A stretch of 64,000 nt of DNA from Methylophaga pinxianii (GTDB lineage: Bacteria > Pseudomonadota > Gammaproteobacteria > Nitrosococcales > Methylophagaceae): the NCBI RefSeq assembly GCF_020447225.1, contig NZ_JAJAEO010000188.1, positions 1 to 64,000 on the forward strand. Direction: 5' to 3'. Made by a program: the position numbers and the translations under genes. Of the stretch, positions 29,362 through 39,435 are shown piece by piece (position 1 is the first letter of the stretch; every line of letters begins with the position of its first letter). A model generated the notes under the pieces. The model had not been told where the DNA came from. It saw only the letters and a program-made list of their open reading frames with translations, and did no database searches.

Positions 29362-30231
29362 ATGCAAGGCATTGTGAAATACAGCAGCATCATTGCACTC
29401 AGTATGGCAATGACTGTCGGCTTGTCTGCCTGTGGCAACCCATTCAGTAAGAAGTCATCAGATGATGATGAAGTCGTTATGTCACAAAGTGGTCCGGTAC
29501 TGTGGGAATCAAATCTGCAATATGTGCGCATGGTAGAGCGTGATCAGCCGGGGACCAATCAGCATCCTTTACCCATTAATCAGGATGAAATGCGTGATGT
29601 ACTTTCATCACTTTATGTGAATCAGCGTGTATTAATGAGAACACAGCAGGTCCCTTTATTTTCTCCAGGTGAACTACAAATTTTAAGTTCAACATTAGCA
29701 CAAGGTTTAAACCGTGCTCAGCCAAATGAAGATATTACCTTTGTCACTTTAGGCGTCCATGCTGGTGCCATTGCCGCAGAGCGTAAAACGAATAGTGGTC
29801 GGGTATTTGTCGACAATAATGGCCGTTTGAATATTATTTTTGGTCTGCTGCATCAGGAATATCGTGATAAAGATCAATATACTGGTCAAGAGATTGATCG
29901 CCGGGTAAATCCATTATTACCGGGCAACCGCAAATCTGATTCTGAGCCTGCCAGCAAAGTAGTTTTAGATAATGGTATTTCCTATCATCAAGAAGATGGT
30001 TCAGAGCGTTCAGACTGGCTGGTAATTGATATACCTACCGTATTAGCAACCGCTGCAGAACGCAAAGGACAGGATACTGGCGCTTTGACTCCTGAAATGC
30101 GTGAAGAGATTGCCAGAACCAAACGTCAAACAGATAACTTGACAGACGATGTCGCCAACATCAAAGAAATTCTGTTTGAAATGTCGGAGCAATTAGAGCA
30201 GCTCAAACAACAAATGGAAGATAAACAGTAA
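29362..30231 (+). CDS. Predicted lipoprotein with C-terminal coiled coil, function unknown
   Basis: A 289-residue secreted lipoprotein. The signal peptide ends in the lipobox LSAC with Cys24 as the lipidation site; Gly and Asn follow, so outer-membrane sorting is possible. Residues 50-220 hold a conserved-looking globular part (FVTLGVHAGAI, NGRLNIIFGLLHQEYRD). The C-terminal 45 residues form a Glu/Gln/Leu-rich coiled coil. I do not recognise a named family. AGGAAAA precedes the ATG 28 nt after gpsA, and a strong terminator closes the run. Confidence 0.7.
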   Translation: MQGIVKYSSIIALSMAMTVGLSACGNPFSKKSSDDDEVVMSQSGPVLWESNLQYVRMVERDQPGTNQHPLPINQDEMRDVLSSLYVNQRVLMRTQQVPLFSPGELQILSSTLAQGLNRAQPNEDITFVTLGVHAGAIAAERKTNSGRVFVDNNGRLNIIFGLLHQEYRDKDQYTGQEIDRRVNPLLPGNRKSDSEPASKVVLDNGISYHQEDGSERSDWLVIDIPTVLATAAERKGQDTGALTPEMREEIARTKRQTDNLTDDVANIKEILFEMSEQLEQLKQQMEDKQ

Positions 30232-30254
30232 TCCCTCCTCAGGATTGATAAATT

Positions 30255-30276
30255 AGGCGCTTCGGCGCCTTTTTTA
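30255..30276 (+). terminator. Intrinsic terminator after the lipoprotein gene
   Basis: AGGCGC-TTCG-GCGCCT followed by seven T: a compact hairpin with the stable UUCG tetraloop. Confidence 0.93.
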
Positions 30277-30286
30277 TTACATTCTC

Positions 30287-31450
30287 TTAAAGTCGATAAC
30301 GCTGATCGGCCGATTTGGAACGAGGCATCTCGACATTTTTTGACAAACTGAGCACCTTGAACAATTCACCCATTTGTTCTGGCAGTAATAAGCGTTTTAA
30401 TGCCGCAGCCTGCTGCATTTGCTGAAAGGGATCTGGCGCTCCTTGCTGACTAAGGTTGAGAATGTCGCCAGCCACCAGAAAATCACTCTGCCGCTGATAC
30501 CCTTCTACCCGTAGTCCTTTTTGGTGGGCGGTTTCAGCTAACGCAGTAAAGTCGACATGTGCCGTAATATCCTGCAGGCCGATTAATATAAATGGATCAT
30601 TATGTACCTGATGTTGATAATGACATCGAAGAGTGCCTTTGTGGCGCATGGGATGGTAATAATCATTGGCCTCATAGCCATAATCAATCAGATAAATGGC
30701 GCCTTGCTCTAGCAGATCAGCCAGGGTACTAAGCCAGGCCGTTGCCTGCACTGCAACTTCTGTCTGGTAAGGAGTGTATTCCAACAACGGCAGGATCTGT
30801 TCACAACGCGACATCAATAAAGTATCTGTCACAGGTTTTGTAAGCCAGACCAATTGATTATCTGTATGTCCTACTCCGAGCTCCACAAACTCTTCCTGCT
30901 CGAACTGTATGCGATGCACTGGCATGGCATCACAAACTTCGTTTGCCAGGATAATGCCACTAAATTTTACTGGCAGCTGATCGAGCCAGATCACAAGATT
31001 TTGATTGGCTCCAAAATGTTTAATGATTAATTGACGTTGCTTTTCACGTAAGTAGGCACTTGCTTCAATGATGTAATAATGACTGGGCAGGCGGTCGATT
31101 TTCTGTAGATATTGCAAAATAGCCACTGCCATTTGTCCGTTACCAGCACCAAATTCAAGGCAATCAGCGTGAGGTAATTGTTTCAGCACATCCGCTAGAT
31201 GGTTGCCCAGCGCTCTGGAAAATAACGGGCTGATCTCCGGTGCCGTAGTAAAATCCCCTGCTTTGCCGATTTTGCTCAAGCCATTACTGTAATAACCGAG
31301 GCCGGGTTGGTATAAAGCCATTTGCATAAATTCGGCAAAGCTCAACCAACCACGGTGATTTTTTATGGTCTGAAAAATCAGTTGCAGCAGTTTATCGCTA
31401 TGCTGTTGCGCTATGGGGTCAGGTGCAGGTAACTTGGCGGTATGTTTCAT
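30287..31450 (-). CDS. SAM-dependent methyltransferase, MidA/NDUFAF7 family
   Basis: A 387-residue protein of the MidA (DUF185) family. GLGYYSNGLSKIGKAGDFTTAPEIS in two parts near 50-75 and the SAM-binding segment CLEFGAGNGQMAV near 96-108 are diagnostic, as is LANEVCDAMPVHR. The mitochondrial homologue NDUFAF7 methylates an arginine of complex I; the bacterial substrate is not established. The ATG lies only 17 nt from the divergent folM start. The C-terminus faces the lipoprotein terminator. Confidence 0.85.
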   Translation of the reverse strand: MKHTAKLPAPDPIAQQHSDKLLQLIFQTIKNHRGWLSFAEFMQMALYQPGLGYYSNGLSKIGKAGDFTTAPEISPLFSRALGNHLADVLKQLPHADCLEFGAGNGQMAVAILQYLQKIDRLPSHYYIIEASAYLREKQRQLIIKHFGANQNLVIWLDQLPVKFSGIILANEVCDAMPVHRIQFEQEEFVELGVGHTDNQLVWLTKPVTDTLLMSRCEQILPLLEYTPYQTEVAVQATAWLSTLADLLEQGAIYLIDYGYEANDYYHPMRHKGTLRCHYQHQVHNDPFILIGLQDITAHVDFTALAETAHQKGLRVEGYQRQSDFLVAGDILNLSQQGAPDPFQQMQQAAALKRLLLPEQMGELFKVLSLSKNVEMPRSKSADQRYRL

Positions 31451-31467
31451 TTAGTCGGTAAATTTCA

Positions 31468-32187
31468 GTGAATAATCCCATTTTAGTAACAGGTGCCGGT
31501 AAGCGAGTCGGGTTTCATATCGCTTCCAGGCTAAAACAGGATGGTTATGATGTATTGGCACATTACCGCACTGAAACAGAGGATGTCCAAAAACTAAAAC
31601 ATTTAGGCATAGAAACCATTCAGGCTGATTTGCAGGATACCAGCAGTATCATGGCCTTTATTGGCAAACTGCAGCAACTCAGTCCTTCATATCGAGGTAT
31701 CGTACACAATGCCTCTGCATTTACACCTACTGCAGAAGATTTAGTTGAAGCGGCTGAGCAGTACCAACATTTCTTCACAGTGCATATGCTCGCGCCATTT
31801 CTTATCAATCAGGCGTTATCAACGTGTTTAAAAGGGCCTGGAAATGATCCGGCTGATATAATCCATATCACTGACATTAACGTTGAAAACCCCACGCCAC
31901 GTTTTGATATTTATGGCACAACCAAAGCAGGACTGCATAACCTGTCAGTGGTATCAGCTAAAAAGCTTGCACCACATATCAAAGTGAATTCAGTCGCCCC
32001 TGGTCCTGTTTTATTTACCGAATCCCATAGCCAGGAAGTCAGACAGAAAATGCTGGCTGAAACCCCGTTAGCCCGGGAAGGTGGGGCGGAGCCGGTTTAT
32101 CTTGCTATTAAGAGTTTATTAGAAAACCCCTTTATCACCGGCGCGACTATTCCAGTGGATGGTGGTCGCCGTCTCTCCAAAGCGTAA
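31468..32187 (+). CDS. folM: Dihydromonapterin/dihydrofolate reductase FolM (SDR family)
   Basis: A 239-residue short-chain dehydrogenase. TGAGKRVG at 8-15 uses the Arg-containing NADPH motif of pteridine reductases; Tyr149 and Lys153 (YGTTKAG) are catalytic. VNSVAPGPVLF follows. FolM-type enzymes reduce dihydromonapterin and, weakly, dihydrofolate. The start is GTG at 31468: the frame has a stop three codons upstream, so no ATG is possible there. folK and folB lie convergent, a pterin cluster. Its 3' end overlaps folK by 69 nt. Confidence 0.85.
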   Translation: MNNPILVTGAGKRVGFHIASRLKQDGYDVLAHYRTETEDVQKLKHLGIETIQADLQDTSSIMAFIGKLQQLSPSYRGIVHNASAFTPTAEDLVEAAEQYQHFFTVHMLAPFLINQALSTCLKGPGNDPADIIHITDINVENPTPRFDIYGTTKAGLHNLSVVSAKKLAPHIKVNSVAPGPVLFTESHSQEVRQKMLAETPLAREGGAEPVYLAIKSLLENPFITGATIPVDGGRRLSKA

Positions 32188-32646
32188 TTCAGTGGTTTCT
32201 ATCAGAACGCCCGGAGGCGGACTAACTTCTGTAGTGTTGTTCAGATAACCAAGTAGCTCACGAATAATGGGATAAAGAAAATACTCATCAGTAATGCTGC
32301 TGACCGCAATATCAGCTTCATCTGGTATAACCAGCGGCCGCAATATATCTATATCCGCCGGCCGATCTTTGGTTTTGCTTAATGGATCGTCGCGATCCCG
32401 GCCTAAATTAATCTCAATCTGATTACAGAAATGTTTTAGCGCGACTTCGGATAAATCGGTTTCAACGAATACGATGCTATTGAGAAAATCGCGATGACTA
32501 TTCATCCCGACGGGTGGGATTTTTAATACACGGCTGACACTCAGCTGTTTGAATTCACTCAACAGAGCGGTCATCATTGCCGTTATATTCTGCAGTGGCT
32601 CTATATTACTCCCTAGGCCGAGAAGATAACCTTGACGCTGGGTCAT
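32119..32646 (-). CDS. folK: 2-amino-4-hydroxy-6-hydroxymethyldihydropteridine pyrophosphokinase FolK
   Basis: A 175-residue HPPK that phosphorylates the pterin precursor of folate using ATP. GLGSNIEPLQNI near 10-21, FLNSIVFVET near 54-63 and RPADIDILRP near 95-104 (the usual DLDIL site) are present. Length is slightly above the common 155-170; the extra C-terminal stretch is the part antisense to folM. The start overlaps the folB stop (ATGA), so translation is coupled. Confidence 0.88.
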   Translation of the reverse strand: MTQRQGYLLGLGSNIEPLQNITAMMTALLSEFKQLSVSRVLKIPPVGMNSHRDFLNSIVFVETDLSEVALKHFCNQIEINLGRDRDDPLSKTKDRPADIDILRPLVIPDEADIAVSSITDEYFLYPIIRELLGYLNNTTEVSPPPGVLIETTELRFGETATTIHWNSRAGDKGVF

Positions 32647-32996
32647 GAGTTTGTGCGTTCAATCACGATTTGTGCCTGATTTTGCCCATGCAACTGAACG
32701 GGTTTGGTTAATGTGAGTTTAAGTCTGGGAATAGCAAATGACTTAAGTACAAGTTGCGCGACTTCCTCGGCAAGGGTTTCAATTAACAAATATCGACTGT
32801 TAGAGACAAAGTCGACGACGACGTTGGCAACGGCACCATAATCCAAGGTGTTACTAATATCATCGGATGCTGCCGCTTTACTGATATCCCAATCCATTTC
32901 AAAATCAAAACGCAATGTTTGCTGTATTTCACGTTCCCAATCATAGATACCGATAATCGTGTCAATTTTCAGATCATTTAGAAAAATTTTATCCAT
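32643..32996 (-). CDS. folB: Dihydroneopterin aldolase FolB
   Basis: A 117-residue aldolase/epimerase of folate synthesis. IIGIYDWEREIQQTL near 14-28 has the substrate-binding Glu, and LTKPVQLHG near 96-104 has the catalytic Lys. It forms an operon with folK through a 4-nt overlap. Divergent from plsY with 76 nt between starts. The combination with folM suggests the organism makes both folate and monapterin-type cofactors. Confidence 0.93.
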   Translation of the reverse strand: MDKIFLNDLKIDTIIGIYDWEREIQQTLRFDFEMDWDISKAAASDDISNTLDYGAVANVVVDFVSNSRYLLIETLAEEVAQLVLKSFAIPRLKLTLTKPVQLHGQNQAQIVIERTNS

Positions 32997-33072
32997 GTTG
33001 TCGCTTCAATGTTGGCAAAAATAGTGGTGGTACTGAATAATACCGCTACATTTTTAAAGGTCGCATCATAAC

Positions 33073-33669
33073 ATGCCTGAATTAACTGTCATTGCGCTGC
33101 TTGCATTGCTCGGCGCTTATCTCATTGGCTCATTATCGAGCGCAGTAATACTCTGTAAGGTTTCCGGATTACCGGATCCGAGGACTCAGGGGTCGGGAAA
33201 TCCCGGCGCAACCAACGTTTTGCGGATGGGCAGCAAAAAGCTTGCTGCCTTGGTGCTGTTGATTGATGTTTTAAAAGGCGTCGTACCATTATTAATCGGG
33301 CGGATGTTAGGTTTTGATATCACCATTCTGACCTTAATCGCTTTCTTTGCTTTCCTGGGCCATTTATACCCGATCTTTTTTCAGTTTAAAGGCGGTAAAG
33401 GGGTCGCGACAGCTTTGGGTGCATTTCTCGCTTTATCACCTATGTTAGCGGGTGCGGCCTTATTAACTTGGATAGTGATCTTTATTCTGAGCCGAATTTC
33501 CTCGCTATCAGCCATCACTGCCGCCGCTTTGACACCGGTTTATGCGCTTTGGTTAATTGAAGCACCCATTGCTCGCTGGATGATTTTATTTATTGCCCTT
33601 CTCTTGCTTTGGCGGCATCGCAGCAATATTCAACGGCTATTGGCAGGTGAAGAGAAAAAATCAGGTTAA
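33073..33669 (+). CDS. plsY: Glycerol-3-phosphate acyltransferase PlsY
   Basis: A 198-residue inner-membrane enzyme that transfers an acyl group from acyl-phosphate to glycerol-3-phosphate. The three loop motifs are visible: [25 protein letters not shown] and [14 protein letters not shown]. About five membrane helices. Its substrate is the product of gpsA at 28 kb. It overlaps the convergent tsaD by 9 nt. Confidence 0.96.
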   Translation: MPELTVIALLALLGAYLIGSLSSAVILCKVSGLPDPRTQGSGNPGATNVLRMGSKKLAALVLLIDVLKGVVPLLIGRMLGFDITILTLIAFFAFLGHLYPIFFQFKGGKGVATALGAFLALSPMLAGAALLTWIVIFILSRISSLSAITAAALTPVYALWLIEAPIARWMILFIALLLLWRHRSNIQRLLAGEEKKSG

Positions 33670-34677
33670 TAGCGGCGGCGTTAACTCATCTAACGGCCAA
33701 CGCGAACGTACATTAAAAGCTGCTTCAGCTTCGAGTGTCATCGCTTGATGACGCATGGCCCCGGCGAAGGCAATCATCGCGCCGTTATCACTGCAGAATT
33801 GCAATTGAGGATAATAGACCTGCACTTTGGGTATAGCATCCAAAGCTGAACGCAAAGACTTATTAGCGCTGACGCCACCCGCCACAACCAGGCGCTTATG
33901 ACCACTTTGTTTTAATGCTCGACGACATTTAATCACTAACGTTTCGACCGCTGCGGTCTGAAATGCCAGCGCAATATCTGCTTTCGCCTGTTCAGTTTGT
34001 TCACTGTTATGCCAGGTATTTAACGCAAAAGTTTTTAAACCACTGAAACTAAAATCCAGCCCAGGGCGATTTGTCATCGGCCTTGGAAAGACATGGGCAC
34101 CCTCATGGCCTTTTTCAGCCAGGGCAGCTAAAGCAGGCCCACCGGGATAACCCAGCCCTAGCATTTTGGCTGTTTTATCAAATGCTTCGCCTACAGCGTC
34201 ATCAATGGATTCGCCCATTAATGTGTATTGTCCTACTCCCTTAACATCAACCAACAAAGTATGGCCGCCAGAAATCAATAGAGACACAAAAGGAAATGCC
34301 GGTGGATTGGTTTCCAATAAAGGTGACAGCAGATGTCCTTCCATATGATTGATTGGCAAGGCTGGAATATTTAACGCCCAGGCCAGACTGCGGCCAATTG
34401 CGGCGCCCACCAGTAAAGCGCCTACCAGACCCGGACCAGCCGTATAAGCCACCGCATCAATATCTTTACGTTGCAGACCAGCCTCATCCAAGACCTGTTG
34501 CATTAAGGGCAAGGCCTTCTGAATATGATCACGGGATGCCAGTTCCGGCACCACACCACCGTATTCCGCATGCATTGCTATCTGGCTGAAAAGCGTATGA
34601 GCTAACAGCCCTTTTTCGGTATCATAGAGGGCAATTCCGGTTTCATCACAGGATGACTCAATTCCTAAAACACGCAT
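33661..34677 (-). CDS. tsaD: tRNA N6-adenosine threonylcarbamoyltransferase TsaD
   Basis: A 338-residue ASKHA-fold protein that installs t6A at position 37 of ANN-decoding tRNAs. [19 protein letters not shown] is the standard start; His111 and His115 (INHMEGHL) bind the metal, and [11 protein letters not shown] binds nucleotide. Divergent from rpsU, a very common arrangement. The C-terminal 9 nt overlap plsY. Confidence 0.97.
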   Translation of the reverse strand: MRVLGIESSCDETGIALYDTEKGLLAHTLFSQIAMHAEYGGVVPELASRDHIQKALPLMQQVLDEAGLQRKDIDAVAYTAGPGLVGALLVGAAIGRSLAWALNIPALPINHMEGHLLSPLLETNPPAFPFVSLLISGGHTLLVDVKGVGQYTLMGESIDDAVGEAFDKTAKMLGLGYPGGPALAALAEKGHEGAHVFPRPMTNRPGLDFSFSGLKTFALNTWHNSEQTEQAKADIALAFQTAAVETLVIKCRRALKQSGHKRLVVAGGVSANKSLRSALDAIPKVQVYYPQLQFCSDNGAMIAFAGAMRHQAMTLEAEAAFNVRSRWPLDELTPPLLT

Positions 34678-34828
34678 AAATATATTCTGACTGGATTATT
34701 TAGTGCTGTTTATTATGCCTTGATGAGAGCTTTCTCATCCAACTAATTAGCATTTGGTCTTTTCTTTCCTAAATAGATCTCATACAATTAAGGGCTTTTC
34801 CGTCATTGTCTGTTTAGGAATGTATTGA

Positions 34829-35044
34829 ATGCCATCTGTTAAGGTAAAAGAAAACGAACCATTTGACGTAGCTTTACGTCGTTTTAAACGTGCTTGTGAA
34901 AAAGCCGGTACTGTTGCTGAAGCTCGCGCTCGCGAAGCTTATGAAAAGCCAACAACCGTTCGTAAACGTGCAGCAGCTGCCGCTGTTAAGCGTCACCAAA
35001 AGAAACTGTCTCGTGAAAACGCTAGCCGCGTTCGCATGTACTAA
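34829..35044 (+). CDS. rpsU: 30S ribosomal protein S21
   Basis: A 71-residue basic ribosomal protein, [20 protein letters not shown] at the start and an Arg/Lys-rich tail. It binds the 16S rRNA platform and is needed for initiation. AGGA lies 9 nt before the ATG; a possible -10 (TACAAT, 34783-34788) lies upstream. First gene of the macromolecular-synthesis order rpsU-yqeY-dnaG-rpoD. Confidence 0.97.
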   Translation: MPSVKVKENEPFDVALRRFKRACEKAGTVAEARAREAYEKPTTVRKRAAAAAVKRHQKKLSRENASRVRMY

Positions 35045-35067
35045 TTGCTGATTAGAATCCCATTCTA

Positions 35068-35529
35068 ATGCCTCAAGAAGCCAGTCCACTCAAAGCTCGA
35101 ATTCAAGATAGCGTAAAAGACGCAATGCGCGCCAAAGACAAAGATCGTCTGGCGACCTTGCGGCAAATTACAGCCGCCATCAAGCAGGTTGAAGTCGATA
35201 ATCGTCAGGATATGTCAGACGATGACATTATTGTTGTGCTGACCAAAATGACCAAGCAGCGTAAAGACGCTTTATCGCAATTCGAGCAAGCTGGCCGTGA
35301 TGATTTAGCGATTATCGAAAAAGCTGAGTTGGCCATTATCGAAGAGTTTTTGCCAGCAGCCTTGAGCGAAGCAGAATTGCAGGCAGCGATTGCTGATGCA
35401 ATTCGAGAAACCGGCGCGAGTAGCCAGAAAGATATGGGTGCAGTGATGAATGTGTTACGTCCTAAAGTTCAAGGACGGGCTGATATGGGCGCAGTGAGCA
35501 GCCAAGTTAAGGCCGCACTCAGTTCCTAA
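35068..35529 (+). CDS. yqeY: GatB/YqeY-domain protein
   Basis: A 153-residue YqeY protein, related to the tRNA-binding tail domain of GatB. LKARIQDSVKDAMRAKDKDR at the start and LPAALSEAELQAAI and ASSQKDMGAVMNVL are family motifs. Its function is not firmly established, although an effect on tRNA amidation is suspected. It lies between rpsU (23 nt) and dnaG (68 nt), its usual place. Confidence 0.92.
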   Translation: MPQEASPLKARIQDSVKDAMRAKDKDRLATLRQITAAIKQVEVDNRQDMSDDDIIVVLTKMTKQRKDALSQFEQAGRDDLAIIEKAELAIIEEFLPAALSEAELQAAIADAIRETGASSQKDMGAVMNVLRPKVQGRADMGAVSSQVKAALSS

Positions 35530-35597
35530 GCTAGCCATGCCAGGTCTTTTTTCAGACGTGGTTAACATTCAAGACAGACTTCGGCCATAATTGCATT

Positions 35598-37322
35598 ATG
35601 GCCGGACAAATCCCTCCACAGTTTATTGACGAATTGCTCTCACGAGTCGATATCGTTGATATTATTGATGCGCGAGTACCGCTGAAAAAAGCCGGTAAAA
35701 ATCTGCACGCCTGCTGTCCATTCCACAACGAGAAAACCCCATCTTTTACTGTCAGTCCAGATAAACAGTTTTATCACTGTTTTGGTTGTGGTGCTCACGG
35801 TACGGCGATTGGTTTTCTGATGGAATACGACCAGCTCAGCTTTCCTGAATCGATTCAAGAGCTTGCGGACACAGTCGGGATGCAGGTGCCCGTTACGCAA
35901 CAAGCTGCACTCACCCCCGCCAGACAAAACCTTTACGACCTGATGGATAAAGTCAGTCATTACTACGTACATCAGTTGCAAAACCATCCACAGCGCCAGG
36001 CTTTTCAGGATTATATCCAGCAACGTGGTCTTAGCCCGGAAACCGTGGCTGCTTTTGATATTGGTATGGCACCGGATGGCTGGGACAATGTATTACGTAC
36101 TTTTGGCAATAACCAACAAAGTCAGGACCAGTTGTTTGAAGCCGGAATGTTGATTAAAAACGATAAAGGTCGAACCTATGATCGTTTCCGTGATCGACTA
36201 ATGTTTCCAATTCGCGATCGTCGGGGCCGCGTTATCGCTTTTGGTGGTCGTGTTATTGATGCCGAGGGTACACCTAAGTATCTGAACTCACCAGAAACCC
36301 CCATCTTCCACAAAGGCCAGGAATTGTATGGCTTGTATCAGGCCCGTAAAGCCAATCGTCGACTGGAAAAAATTCTGATCGTTGAAGGATATATGGATGT
36401 TATCGCTTTGGCGCAGTTTGGAATTAATAATGCAGTGGCCACATTGGGAACGGCGACAACCTCGGAACATTTACGATTATTAACGCGAAACGCACCAGAA
36501 ATTGTTTTTTGTTTTGATGGAGATAGAGCGGGTAAAGAGGCAGCATGGCGGGCAGCCGAAAATGCGTTACCCATACTTGGGGGCAATTTTGAATTGAAAT
36601 TTATGTTTCTACCGGAAGGTCAGGATCCTGACACGATGGTTAGAGAGCAGGGGGCGGAAACATTTCATCAATTAGTTCGGCAGGCCCAGAGTTATTCCGA
36701 TTTTTTCTTTGCGACATTGCTTTCCCGCGTAGACAGTCAATCGATGGATGGCCGCGCCAGACTGGTAGAAATCGCCAAACCATATCTGCGCCATATTCCT
36801 GCTGGATTATATCGAGATATGCTGGAGCAGCAGTTAGCAGATTATGCAAAAACCAATCTGGCAACATTAAACCGGCATTTGGATAAGCCGGCACCAGCAC
36901 CAAGCGCTAGGAAAGTCAAACAAAATGCGATGGCGAATATGACGCCGGTAAGGATGGCAGTGATGATTCTACTGCAGCACCCGCAATTACATGAAGCTGT
37001 TCCAGATACTGCTAATTTACATCAGCTGGATATGCCCGGTTTAGCGATTTTAATTCAGCTACTTGAAACCATGCGTGCGCATCCCCATCTTAAAACAGCA
37101 CAGCTTTTGGAGCGTTGGCGAGATACCCAACAAGCCCCATACATGGAAAAGCTCGCAATTCAACCTTTGAATTTGTCGCCAGAACAACTGGAGCATGAAC
37201 TCATTGGAATTGTGAGTCGTCTAAACAAGCAAGCAAGAGATGAACGTTTAACTTATCTGATGAGCAAACCTCTTAGCCAACTGAGTGAGGCAGAAAGAAT
37301 GGAAGTGAAATCCTTTAAGTAA
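35598..37322 (+). CDS. dnaG: DNA primase DnaG
   Basis: A 574-residue primase that makes RNA primers at the replication fork. The zinc-binding domain has Cys40, His43, Cys61 and Cys64 (CCPFHNEKTPSF, HCFGCG). The TOPRIM catalytic core has LIVEGYMDVIAL and FCFDGDRAGKEAA. The C-terminal about 130 residues form the helicase-binding domain. ATG at 35598. The rpoD gene follows after a 95-nt gap with a putative promoter of its own. Confidence 0.97.
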   Translation: MAGQIPPQFIDELLSRVDIVDIIDARVPLKKAGKNLHACCPFHNEKTPSFTVSPDKQFYHCFGCGAHGTAIGFLMEYDQLSFPESIQELADTVGMQVPVTQQAALTPARQNLYDLMDKVSHYYVHQLQNHPQRQAFQDYIQQRGLSPETVAAFDIGMAPDGWDNVLRTFGNNQQSQDQLFEAGMLIKNDKGRTYDRFRDRLMFPIRDRRGRVIAFGGRVIDAEGTPKYLNSPETPIFHKGQELYGLYQARKANRRLEKILIVEGYMDVIALAQFGINNAVATLGTATTSEHLRLLTRNAPEIVFCFDGDRAGKEAAWRAAENALPILGGNFELKFMFLPEGQDPDTMVREQGAETFHQLVRQAQSYSDFFFATLLSRVDSQSMDGRARLVEIAKPYLRHIPAGLYRDMLEQQLADYAKTNLATLNRHLDKPAPAPSARKVKQNAMANMTPVRMAVMILLQHPQLHEAVPDTANLHQLDMPGLAILIQLLETMRAHPHLKTAQLLERWRDTQQAPYMEKLAIQPLNLSPEQLEHELIGIVSRLNKQARDERLTYLMSKPLSQLSEAERMEVKSFK

Positions 37323-37362
37323 GTGTTCTGTAATCAAAAATGATGCAATAACGAAGTGCTTT

Positions 37363-37377
37363 CACTATAATATAGTG
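37363..37377. promoter_or_regulatory. Palindrome overlapping a putative -10 box before rpoD
   Basis: CACTATA-A-TATAGTG is a perfect 15-nt palindrome containing TATAAT (37366-37371), a consensus -10 element. It lies 41 nt before the rpoD ATG. No clear -35 is visible at 17 nt. It could be a promoter with an operator over its -10. Confidence 0.45.
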
Positions 37378-37417
37378 TTACCGCCAAAAACAGCGTCACC
37401 ATGCATAAAGAGGCCGA

Positions 37418-39256
37418 ATGAAAGATCAGCAATCACGCGTTAAAGAACTTATCGCCCTTGGAAAGGAGCGCGGTTATCTCACTTACGGCGAGATCAATGA
37501 CCACCTTCCAGAAGATTTAGTCGATGCGGATCAGGTCGAAGATATTGTCAGTATGTTCAGCGACCTGGGTATCATGGTTCATGAAGATGGCATGGATACC
37601 GATGAGATGGAACGTCTTGCCGAAGCGGTTTCATCCAATGACGAAGTCTCTGATGAAGAAGCCGCAGCTGTCCTGGCAAGTTCCGATGGTGAGTTTGGTC
37701 GTACAACCGATCCTGTGCGCATGTACATGCGCGAAATGGGATCAGTTGAGCTATTGACCCGCGAAGGCGAAATAGTCATTGCCAAACGCATTGAAGCTGG
37801 TCTGCGCGAAAGCCTGTTAATGCTGTCTACTTATCCACCGGTAATTTCTTCATTCCTTGAATTCTATGATGCAGTTGAAGCAGGCGAAATGCGTCTGAAT
37901 GAACTGATCCGTGGTTTTGTGGCACCTGAAGAGCTTGTTGCCAGTGATGATGACGATGAAGATATCACCAGCACAACGGATTCTGATGACGCTGACAGCG
38001 ACGATGATGACGATGATGATGTGGGTGGCGTAAGTGATGATGAAGATGATTCTGGTGAAATTGATCCAGAAGAAGCTCGGGTTCGCTTTACCGCATTACG
38101 TGAAGCATACAACAAGGTTCTAGCGACTGAAGGCGAGGCGATGATTGAAGCTCGTGAACAGGCCAGTAACCTGTTTATGGAATTCAAATTAACTCCCAAA
38201 ACATTACTTTTCTTGAACGATTTGATGGCAGAGACCATCGCGGAAGTTCGTAAACAAGAAAAAATTATTATGGATATCGTGGTCGAGCAGGCGGGTATGA
38301 ATCGTCGTGACTTTATCGACGCGTTCCAAGGCAATGAAAGCAACCTTGAATGGTCTGATAAGTTCGTTCGAGCTAAAAAACATTATTCATCCACTATCAA
38401 GAAAAATCTTGATGACATTTTAGCTGCACAAAGCAAACTGGCCGAAATTGCTGATGACCGTGGTTTGAACATTGCTGATATCAAAGAAATCAGCCGTCAA
38501 ATGTCGATCGCAGAAGCCAAAGCCCGCCGTGCCAAAAAAGAAATGGTAGAAGCTAACCTGCGTCTGGTTATCTCAATTGCCAAAAAATACACTAACCGTG
38601 GTCTGCAATTCCTGGATTTGATTCAGGAAGGCAACATTGGTCTGATGAAAGCGGTAGATAAATTCGAATATCAACGTGGTTACAAGTTCTCTACCTATGC
38701 AACATGGTGGATTCGTCAGGCGATTACTCGTTCTATTGCCGACCAGGCTCGTACCATTCGTATACCGGTACATATGATTGAAACCATCAACAAACTCAAT
38801 CGTGTTGCCCGTCAAATGCTGCAGGAAATGGGCCGTGAACCGACACCTGATGAATTGGCAGAACGTGTCGAAATGCCGGAAGACAAAGTACGTAAAGTAC
38901 TGAAAATTTCGAAAGAACCAATTTCCATGGAAACGCCAATTGGTGATGATGAAGATTCACATCTGGGTGATTTCGTTGAAGATATCAATGTGATGTCACC
39001 AGCAGACTCGGCTATAATTGAAGGCCTGAGAGAAGCCACCCAGGGCGTTCTAAACGGCCTGACCGAACGAGAAGCAAAAGTACTGCGCATGCGTTTTGGT
39101 ATTGATATGAACACCGACCACACCCTTGAAGAAGTCGGTAAACAGTTTGACGTTACCCGTGAACGTATTCGTCAGATTGAAGCCAAAGCCTTACGTAAAC
39201 TGCGTCACCCATCACGCTCGGATCAACTGAGAAGCTTCCTCGACTCAGACAGCTGA
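37418..39256 (+). CDS. rpoD: RNA polymerase primary sigma factor RpoD (sigma-70)
   Basis: A 612-residue housekeeping sigma factor. Region 1.1 is N-terminal, followed by region 1.2 ([16 protein letters not shown]) and an acidic non-conserved insert (about 175-225, long Asp runs). Region 2 ([34 protein letters not shown]), region 3 and region 4.2 ([17 protein letters not shown]) complete it. The length matches E. coli RpoD. Last protein gene of the rpsU-yqeY-dnaG-rpoD run; a tRNA gene follows 10 nt after the stop. Confidence 0.98.
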   Translation: MKDQQSRVKELIALGKERGYLTYGEINDHLPEDLVDADQVEDIVSMFSDLGIMVHEDGMDTDEMERLAEAVSSNDEVSDEEAAAVLASSDGEFGRTTDPVRMYMREMGSVELLTREGEIVIAKRIEAGLRESLLMLSTYPPVISSFLEFYDAVEAGEMRLNELIRGFVAPEELVASDDDDEDITSTTDSDDADSDDDDDDDVGGVSDDEDDSGEIDPEEARVRFTALREAYNKVLATEGEAMIEAREQASNLFMEFKLTPKTLLFLNDLMAETIAEVRKQEKIIMDIVVEQAGMNRRDFIDAFQGNESNLEWSDKFVRAKKHYSSTIKKNLDDILAAQSKLAEIADDRGLNIADIKEISRQMSIAEAKARRAKKEMVEANLRLVISIAKKYTNRGLQFLDLIQEGNIGLMKAVDKFEYQRGYKFSTYATWWIRQAITRSIADQARTIRIPVHMIETINKLNRVARQMLQEMGREPTPDELAERVEMPEDKVRKVLKISKEPISMETPIGDDEDSHLGDFVEDINVMSPADSAIIEGLREATQGVLNGLTEREAKVLRMRFGIDMNTDHTLEEVGKQFDVTRERIRQIEAKALRKLRHPSRSDQLRSFLDSDS

Positions 39257-39266
39257 TTACAAAATC

Positions 39267-39343
<77 letters not shown>

Positions 39344-39351
39344 TACAAAAC

Positions 39352-39390
39352 AAAGCCTCCGCGTATGTTTCATGCGGAGGCTTTTTGTTT
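39352..39390 (+). terminator. Intrinsic terminator after rpoD/tRNA-Ile
   Basis: AAAGCCTCCGC and GCGGAGGCTTT form an 11-bp stem, with T-rich sequence after it. It ends the tRNA transcript and could also serve the convergent ankyrin gene. Confidence 0.9.
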
Positions 39391-39435
39391 ATTTATCTCT
39401 TGATACCAGCACTCATATGAAGTTCAAGCTAAAAC

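Noticed and set aside
37864..38343. 159-codon Ser-rich open frame antisense to rpoD
   Set aside because: It mirrors the Asp/Glu-rich region of RpoD; low-complexity composition and no ribosome site.
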